From Lepraria neglecta (taxonomy: Eukaryota > Ascomycota > Lecanoromycetes > Lecanorales > Stereocaulaceae): 64,000 bases of DNA. Positions within the stretch are counted from its first letter, which is position 1, and every line of letters begins with the position of its first letter. Position numbers and translations under genes: made by a program. Of this stretch, positions 57,247 through 64,000 are shown in pieces. The stretch spans positions 62,001 through 126,000 of the forward strand of contig CM065651.1 in NCBI GenBank assembly GCA_033220425.1, given 5' to 3'. The notes under the pieces were generated by a model. It did no database searches, had not been told where the DNA came from, and worked only from the letters and a program-made list of their open reading frames with translations.

Positions 57247-58668
57247 TTAATTAAAATAATATAATAATAATATACTAAAGAAGCCTATTTCTTTCTAAAA
57301 ACCTTCGCCTTCTTTCCCTAAGAACCTTATCTATCTAGCTACCTATAACTAGCTATATCGTTGTAGATTATACTCCTTAATACCTTATACTACCTTATTA
57401 CTAGTAAAGACCCTTATATATATTAGATAGATAATAGAGATCTTCTAATAATAGCTAAGATAAAGGGAGAACGACTAGTAGCTACTAGAAAAGCCTAGGA
57501 GACTAAAGCGAATAAGTAAAAAGTACGATTCGAACCGAGTAACTTATTCTATATATTAATATATTAGTAGATTAAGGCTATTAAAGAAAAGTAGCTAGAA
57601 TCTAAGAGAAGTACTAAAGGAGATAACGGAGTAGTAGAGTCTAGGAAATATTAAAGATATAATAATAACTTTAGTAAGGATATCTCTAAAAAATATATAA
57701 AGAAGAGGTCTCTTTAAAGATAACTAGTATTAAGAATATTAAAATATCTTCTAATAACCCTATAACTAGCCCTACGAAGAGACTAGTACCTGCTATTATT
57801 ATAGGGGTATAACTTCCCTATACTTCTATATTCGGTCCGTTAGATAACTCTATATTTAGGAGATAGAAAAGATAGACTTCTCTATTATAAGTATAATTAG
57901 TATATAATAATAGATATACTCTATTGACCGTATAGCGTAAATAGACGCGGCTATTAATATCTAGAATCGATACTATATTATAAAGCGATACGAGTATTAC
58001 CTAAAAGAAGATCGTAAGTTACCTATTAATATTACGCGTATATTTAATATACTAATATAGAAAGAAGGAAATAATATAGAACTATATAATAAAACGAGGT
58101 CCTTAAGGGAATATAGATACTAGAAACTATCTACGTAGCTCGGTAAATAATAAATTAAAGACGCGTATTTATTAAATATAGCTGAAATAGCCGATAGTAT
58201 AGGAATAACGAAACCGAATATCTTTATATATAGAGTAGAATAGCTAGCGTACCGGATAACCTATCTAGACGCCCTAATATATAATAACTAATAAGTTTAA
58301 ATCTACTAGTAAGAAATATTGAAAATCGAGAGAGAATCTAATTAGTAGACGGAAGGATAAATTAATAGTATATTTACCTCGGTATATAGGTCTTATAATA
58401 ACTAATTATTATAGTCGATATAATATAAATAGTAATAGCTAATCTATACTATACTATCTATACGATATAAGCGGCCGAATTCTAGTACCGCGACTATAGG
58501 ACGATTATCTAATCCTAATAATCGAGTTCTATTATCTAAAAAGATAAGGCCTAGACTATTATGAACTTCGTTACCTACATCTATATATATATTAGATATT
58601 AAATCTAAAGATAACTATAAGGAGGTAACTACGGAGGAGGCGGCGGGACCTATCGCTTAGGGTAGTTC
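57247..58668 (+). pseudogene. unidentified coding-like remnant
   Basis: With TAG/TAA read as Gln, a plus frame covers about 57450-58660, for example KRYEYYLKEDRKLPINITRI, NIAEIADSIGITKPNIFIY and RPNSSTATIGRLSNP. Strong RIP. No family recognised; possibly the gene of an older element into which chromovirus H inserted. Confidence 0.4.
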
Positions 58669-59180
58669 TGTTACGATCAGGAAACATGATTAGGGATGCG
58701 CTTATAGAGCGTAGCGCCCGTTATAGTTCGAGTCGACGAATCGGTATCCGACTCGGACAGACCCTGAAGGCTTGGCATGTTAAGCGATGAGCGTAGTGGT
58801 CGCAATGAGCGTAGATGCGATCAGGGCGATCAGTGCGATTAGGAAGGCTTGGCATGTTAAGCGATAAGCGCAGTGGTCGCAATGAGCGTAGATGCGATCA
58901 GTACGATCAGTGCGATCAAGAATGCTTGGCATGGATTTCGTATGTCTATATATGCAGAGTACTACTTACTACTTGGAGCATCGTACTCAACTTACTATTC
59001 AATTATTTACTATATATAATAGATCTCTTAGGCTAGGTACTAAATATATATTATCTAATTATATACTAGACCCGTTTAGTATTCCATAAAAGCCTGCTTT
59101 ACCCTCTTACTCTATTACACCTCTATCCCTATTAAGAATCAATCTATATACGATACACGGCACGCGATATATTCGTAATA
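58669..59180 (+). repeat. 5' LTR of chromovirus H (512 bp, with 77-bp duplication)
   Basis: Starts TGTTACGATCAGG, ends TTCGTAATA. It is longer than the 436-bp LTR of A because a 77-bp segment starting GAAGGCTTGGCATGTTAAGC is tandemly duplicated (58766 and 58843). The start is less mutated than in A. Confidence 0.88.
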
Positions 59181-59194
59181 CTTTAAGCACCCTT

Positions 59195-60300
59195 AAGGAT
59201 AAGTGCTACACTAAGAGACCCTAGGGCACCTACCCTAAGCTCCTCAGGAGGAGGAAGTAGATAGAGACGCCCTACTATTAACGAAGGACTTAGTAGGTAT
59301 ATTAAGATAGCCTAGCCTAACTTATACTATAGAGAGAGAGATAAGCTTAAGGGATAGCTATCCTAGATATTACTTTACTTAAAGTTCTAAAGGGACCTTA
59401 TACCTATATAATAATATCTAATCTTCGCTATTACTTATTTATATAGAAGAGTCTAAAAGTAGGTTAATCTATTCCTAAAGAAGTATATAGAAGACGACGA
59501 CGAAGACGGCGAAATCAAATAATAGATAGAGAGTATAGCTATATTTAGACTCGAAATCTGCCGTATATTCGGACCGTCTAATAAAGCTAATATAGTAATA
59601 TAAACTATCTAGTACTTAACTCAGAAGAAGTTGGTATTAGAGTATTCGACTTAGTTTTAGTAGTATATAGTAAAGACTAACTAGGATAATAATATATTAA
59701 TAACTATATACCGGAGAGGTCTAAAGGACAACGTTAAGGACGAACTTATAAGGTTAGGGATTATTTTAGATACCCTTAATAAGCTAATTAAAGAAGTAAT
59801 TAAAATTAATAATAAGCTATTCGAAAGGACTATAGAGAAAAGGTATAATAGAGGAGTTAGCGGAATAGGACGCTCGAGCTTTTTTGCTAAATCAAAGAGC
59901 TATTACCTAGGATATAAAGAATATAACCCTTACGGACTTGTACTAACAGAACTAGATTTCACAGAGAGAAAGGGTAAATAGGCCTTTAGAGGGCTAGCTA
60001 GGGGCAAGAAGTAGCAAGGGGGCAGAAAGAAAATACTTACGTATTATAGCTATAGCAAACCGGGCTACTTCGCTAGAGACTATAAGTCGAAAAATATAGT
60101 ATATCGATAGCAGCTAAATATACTAGAGAAGGTATAGGACTAGGATAGTAATTCTAGTAGAATCTTACTAATATAGAACGAAGTCTACGGTTAGTAACTA
60201 GAAGAAGAATCTAACTTAGGAGACGAGGAGTTCTCCGACGATAGCTTCACGAATAAAGCTAATACTCGGATAGAAAAGCTATATATTAGGGATAGTAGTA
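59195..60300 (+). pseudogene. gag of chromovirus H
   Basis: Collinear with gag of A and G. Zinc knuckle at about 60038-60085 reads YYSYSKPGYFARDYK, all ligands Tyr. Many RIP stops. Confidence 0.73.
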
Positions 60301-60929
60301 ATACTTAGGGGAAGTAACCTAAGAAGGATTAGGATAAGGAAGAATCGGAATAGGAAGTTATAATTAAGAGAAGAGAACTACCGATAGTACCCGAACCTAG
60401 ATCTACTATATCTAAGGAGAGAAAGGAATACTTAGAGGAAGAAAGACTAAAAGAATTCTAGAACGATTTTAGTATCTCAGACTTTAGGAGTAACTACTAT
60501 CACCCTGAATATAAGGAAGTCTACTAGAGATAGTATATAGAAAATAGTTACGACTATTATAGAATTAACCGTAGAAAGGAACTAGGAGTTCTAACAAAAT
60601 CATCCTATAGTAATTACTAGTACTATAAGTATAAGGATAATAGATACCTTTAGTATTTAGTAAGAAAATAATAACTAAGCTACTTCCTACGCAAGAAAGA
60701 CGAGGAAGAAATATACTACCGAAACTAAATACGACGTTAGAGTCTAGAAGTAAACCAATACTACCTATAGTAATAGTACGTATATTTATACGACGACTAT
60801 AAGAAATACAAGTTCGAGAAATAACTTATAGGATTCCTCCCTATATAGGGAAAAGAGTAATCCCTTATATTAGGGGTAGCTATAAGGAGATCAATATATT
60901 AACCCCTAAATAATATCTATATTCTACGC

Positions 60930-62288
60930 AATACGATATATATATAAAAACACCGGTAATCGTTAATAGACAGCGGACCGTTGCGATAATAGACTCTAGA
61001 GCTACTAGGAACTTTATCTCGCGAGATCTAGTATAAATAACTAGAATATCAACTTAAAAGAAGTTATAGTAGTATAACCTTTAGATAGCTAACGGGTTAA
61101 TACTATTAATAGAAAAGGTAGACGAAGAGATACTTTCGTTACCTATTATAATTTAGCGCTACTATAAGGAGATTACCTTTAACGTTATTAGGATAGCTAT
61201 CTATTATATAATTTTAGGAATACCTTAGTTAAAGAAGTATAACCTAATAATTAATTAAGGCTCGAGGAGTACTCAAGATAGATTAATCCGGTAATATTAC
61301 CAGAATTATACCTATATATTAGTAGCGTTTAATAGTAGATAAGAAGTCGAACCGAAGACCGGTCGAGGTATATAATACCTTAGCTTTATATAAGGACGGT
61401 ACTAAAAGGTAGTCTAACTCTATAGTTACTAGTAAAGGTTAGTAGGATAATAAAGTAAGAGATAAAGGAGGAACTAATATACCCTCTATCCCTTAGGATT
61501 ATAGTAAATAGGTATACTTATTCAAGAAAGAGACGAATATAGAAGTATTACCTAGGTACTAGCTATAGGATTATAAGATCGAACTTAAACCTAGTAATAG
61601 CCGATATTTGGACCTATTTATATATTATTAGAAAAGGAACTTAAGGTACTTCGCGGGTATATTAACAAGAACCTTAAAAAGGGATTTATTCGGGAATCCA
61701 AATTACTAGTAGGTTATCCTATCCTCTTTACACTAAAGAAGGACGGAAGCTTAAGACTATATATTAACTATTAGAAGTTAAACGATATTATAATTAAGAA
61801 TAGATATCTATTACTAAATATAGAGGAGCTATAGGATCGGCTCGGAAAAGCAAGGATATTTACTAAACTGGATCTTAGAGGTATATATAATCTAATTCGG
61901 ATAAAAGAAGGCGAGGAATAGAAAACTACCTTCCGAACAAGATATAGCTACTATAAGTATCTAGTAATACTATTTAGACTTACCAACGCACTAGTAACCT
62001 GCTAAGTACTTATTAATAATATTATACGAGTATACTTAGATCGAATAGCGATAGCGTACCTTAATAATATACTAATTTATTCTAAGAATAAGAAAGAATA
62101 TATCAAGTATATATAGGATATCCTTAGATACCTATCATAAGCGAAACTTCTTCTTAAACTAGAAAAGTGCGAATTTTATCGATAGTCGGTAGAATTTCTA
62201 GGATTTATAGTCAGTATAGAAGGTATTAGTATAAGCCTAGAGAAGATCAAAGCTATAGTAGAATAGCCTATACTATAGGACGTCAAAA
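60930..62288 (+). pseudogene. protease and RT of chromovirus H, truncated
   Basis: Protease VAIIDSRATRNFISRDLV (Asp codon 60992, DSGA turned to DSRA). RT 61600-62170, with FTKLDLRGIYNLIRI and YLNNILIYS near 62058-62085. Stops at about 62288 after PIL*DVK. Confidence 0.85.
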
Positions 62289-62960
62289 TCGATTCCGTTG
62301 GGCCCCAAATTTGGAGGCTACTCGCGTAAAGGTTATGCGATAAATCAGTCTGAATTAGGGCCCCATAGGTGCCATATTGCGCGAGTTATTCGACTGCGCA
62401 GCGTTGAAATGTTGAAGTTTTGGGGCTACGGGCGCTAGGAACGCGCCCAGCAACGCGCCTAGCAACGCGCCCAGCAACGCCCCAAATAACGCGCCCAGAA
62501 GCAGCGCGTCCAGCGCCTAGATATCAACAAAGCTAAGGCCTTAGCAGCCCTCTAACGAGCGCCATAAACGTTAGCGCAATCAGCGCAATCAGCGCAAATG
62601 CGCAAGTCTACCGAATACGCATAGATTTACGCCGATGATATATGCTGTAGAACCTACACAGGCGCGCGTACCCCCCCGCGAGAACTTTGGCTGAATCGCC
62701 CGAATCTAAGTAGATATTGGGGCTGCGACATGGCGCTGCTGGGGGGTGAGGCTCCCGAGCGCTGCCGTCGATCATGGAACATCACAGCTTTCGGGGTTAA
62801 GCTTCTAGGCGCTTGGCGTCGAAGCTTGGCTACTCGGGCTACCTTAGAGCTGCCTCTGCTGCCTCGGAGTATTACGCGTTAGGCTGAGGCAGCGGGGGCA
62901 CCCCTAGAAGCTCCGGGCGCTATCCGCGGAAGCTAATATTTGCCGAGGCAGAAATAATTT
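62289..62960. other. GC-rich island without RIP
   Basis: About 670 bp with plentiful CpA, TpG and CpG, set sharply between the RIP-mutated RT of H and RIP-mutated DNA of the recombinase. It contains a 12-bp tandem repeat (62440-62499), GCGCAATCA repeats (62574-62596), a C run (62665-62672) and GCTGCCTC/GAGGCAGC inverted blocks (about 62850-62900). No convincing gene. It may be the end region of the element carrying the tyrosine recombinase, single-copy in the genome. Confidence 0.6.
62440..62499. repeat. 12-bp tandem repeat x 5
   Basis: AACGCGCCCAGC recurs at 62440, 62452 (one change), 62464, 62476 (degenerate) and 62488. The period is a multiple of three, reading Asn-Ala-Pro-Ser in one frame, but no open gene surrounds it. 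Confidence 0.88.
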
Positions 62961-62979
62961 GCAGATGTACTTAGGAGGA

Positions 62980-63815
62980 TTATACCTCTATTCCTAGCGA
63001 TAGTAAACTTATTAGCTAGTTAGATAGTAGATCTTAGTATAAAACGAGTTAAGGCGAAGATAGTTAAGGCCTATTTAATAGGCGTTAGATTAGCGTATAT
63101 AGATATAGGCTATAGGGGCCTCGTAGTATTTTATAACCCGTAATTAGAATATATAATAGCGGGTATATAACGTCTATAGAGCGAGGCTAGGATAAAAGAA
63201 AGATATCCTATTACTAAAGATCTACTTCTATAAATCCTCTCGTATTTTAACTAGTATAATAAGACTAGTTTAATATTATATACGGCCTTTTACCTTATAT
63301 TCGCCGTATTCCTCTATATAGGGGAGTTTGTCTATACTATAAGTAATTATAATAATTACGTATTTAGCTAATAGTTTCTAGCTCGTTATATAGTAAGGCT
63401 ATATAAAAACTATCTAGAGCTTACCTTCCTAGTATTAATAGCGGACCCTTTTAGATAGAGTATTACTATTACTATTATAGCTTCCGATAATAGAGTATAT
63501 AGACTTAAGATATTACGCTATTTATTTAAATAGAAGACTATACTAAATATTCTCCTCTTCTAGCTAGAAGGCTCTATATTTATAAAGGAGATTACTACGA
63601 GTTACCTTTATTAAGTATTTATATTACTTAGGGTAGAAGGTTATTATTTAGAATACTCCTTCTATAGAGGGGCCGCTATCTCTATATAAGAGATAGGCCT
63701 TAGTAATAAAGATATCTAGCTATTAGAGCGATAGAAGTTAGACTCCTATTATCTATATATAGTTACTTATCCTAAACGAATACTTATAGTATTATATCGA
63801 TACTAGTAGCGCTAG
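62980..63815 (+). pseudogene. tyrosine recombinase (phage-integrase type), RIP-damaged
   Basis: With stops read through: KAYLIGVRLAYIDIGYRGLV and YPITKDLLL*ILSYFN, then YTAFYLIFAVFLYIGEFVYT (like AFxLAFxGFLRxGE, first catalytic Arg region), then ADPFR*SITITI (like KTDPFRxGVT), then YSFYRGAA (HxFRxGAA, with His and Arg changed), IGLSNKDI*LLERQKLDSYYLYI (LGRWKSDxYxxYI, with the nucleophile Tyr position). This is the layout of fungal Crypton/DIRS-type or solitary XerD-like recombinases. No RT follows within the window, so the element type cannot be decided. Confidence 0.72.
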
Positions 63816-64000
63816 TACTAGTATAAAGGTTATGCTCCGGGCTAGAGCTACCTCTAAGCCACGGGGTTCAAAAGTCAAGATTGCTTGGCGCGATTCCCGT
63901 ACGGCCCTTATTAGAGCCCTTCTACGGTACGTCCCGGGTGGATCTTATTATAATTACCTCCCTCTCTAGAGGACTCGTCCTCGAGGCTCGGGTAGTATAT
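63816..64000. other. window end, nothing assigned
   Basis: A mixed stretch with less RIP (about 63830-63960) after the recombinase; no motif recognised. Confidence 0.4.

Larger units (their letters stand above)
58669..62288 (+). mobile_element. Chromovirus H: 5' LTR, gag and part of pol; broken at 62288
   Basis: The 5' LTR is 58669-59180 (512 bp), and the family is that of A. Gag, protease and RT are followed in order until DVK just before the RT-RNase H connection; at 62288 the sequence changes to GC-rich DNA. RNase H, integrase and the 3' LTR are not in the window. Either an insertion at 62288 (right half beyond 64000) or a rearrangement. Confidence 0.88.

Noticed and set aside
58815-59089. 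Two open frames inside the LTR of chromovirus H
   Set aside because: Within LTR sequence and dependent on the 77-bp duplication.
1-64000. Alternative genetic code (TAG/TAA read as Gln) to explain readable frames with many stops
   Set aside because: Stops arise at both Gln and Trp positions, Cys and His also turn to Tyr and Met to Ile, and clean copies of the same LTRs lack these changes: RIP explains all of it.
1-64000. tRNA, rRNA or intact host genes
   Set aside because: No cloverleaf, rRNA-like block or long open frame with normal codon usage was seen on either strand.

Overview
The window looks like an AT-rich, repeat-only block of a filamentous ascomycete (Pezizomycotina) genome. No intact host gene, tRNA or rRNA was found. 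Almost everything is transposable-element DNA carrying the signature of repeat-induced point mutation (RIP): TpA is very common, CpA and TpG are scarce, Trp and Gln codons have become TAG/TAA stops, and Cys and His zinc ligands have become Tyr. Coding assignments are therefore to pseudogenes, read through RIP stops.

Layout. 1-584: end of a Ty1/copia element with LTR start. 590-2850: a Gypsy pol with an internal deletion. 2852-4088: terminal-inverted-repeat element remnant, minisatellites and unassigned AT-rich DNA. 4089-17314: chromovirus A (+) with chromovirus B (-, 10424-16961) nested in its 3' LTR. 17598-24094: a Plavaka-type transposase gene (-), interrupted or flanked by two Helitron-like elements, one clean solo LTR and a small LTR element. 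24700-35500: repeat D1 (unknown protein plus SNF2-helicase-like remnant), carrying Gypsy C, a clean solo LTR of C and a third Helitron-like element. 35600-56620: repeat D2, a second copy of D, carrying chromovirus E (with F nested in its LTR), a fourth Helitron-like element and chromovirus G. 56622-57246: a short TIR element. 57247-58668: unassigned remnant. 58669-62288: chromovirus H, broken off in pol. 62289-64000: a GC-rich island not mutated by RIP, followed by a tyrosine-recombinase pseudogene.

Six related chromodomain Gypsy elements (A, B, E, F, G, H) dominate. Exact 5-bp target duplications give an unambiguous nesting order for most of them. In B, E and G a 196-codon reading frame of identical length lies antisense between pol and the 3' LTR; F and A carry damaged versions. 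It encodes a half Zn-cluster motif (C-x2-C-x6-C) followed by a Lys/Glu-rich, probably coiled-coil stretch. This is the most promising undescribed feature. The four Helitron-like elements share A|TC...CTTG|T boundaries and a 3' hairpin, and two of them have matching empty sites within the window.

Stretches that escaped RIP (two solo LTRs of 410 and 452 bp, the core of the TIR element, much of the Helitron-like repeats and the 62.3-62.96 kb island) preserve ancestral sequence and help interpret the mutated copies. All assignments come from reading the sequence by eye; no database search was run.
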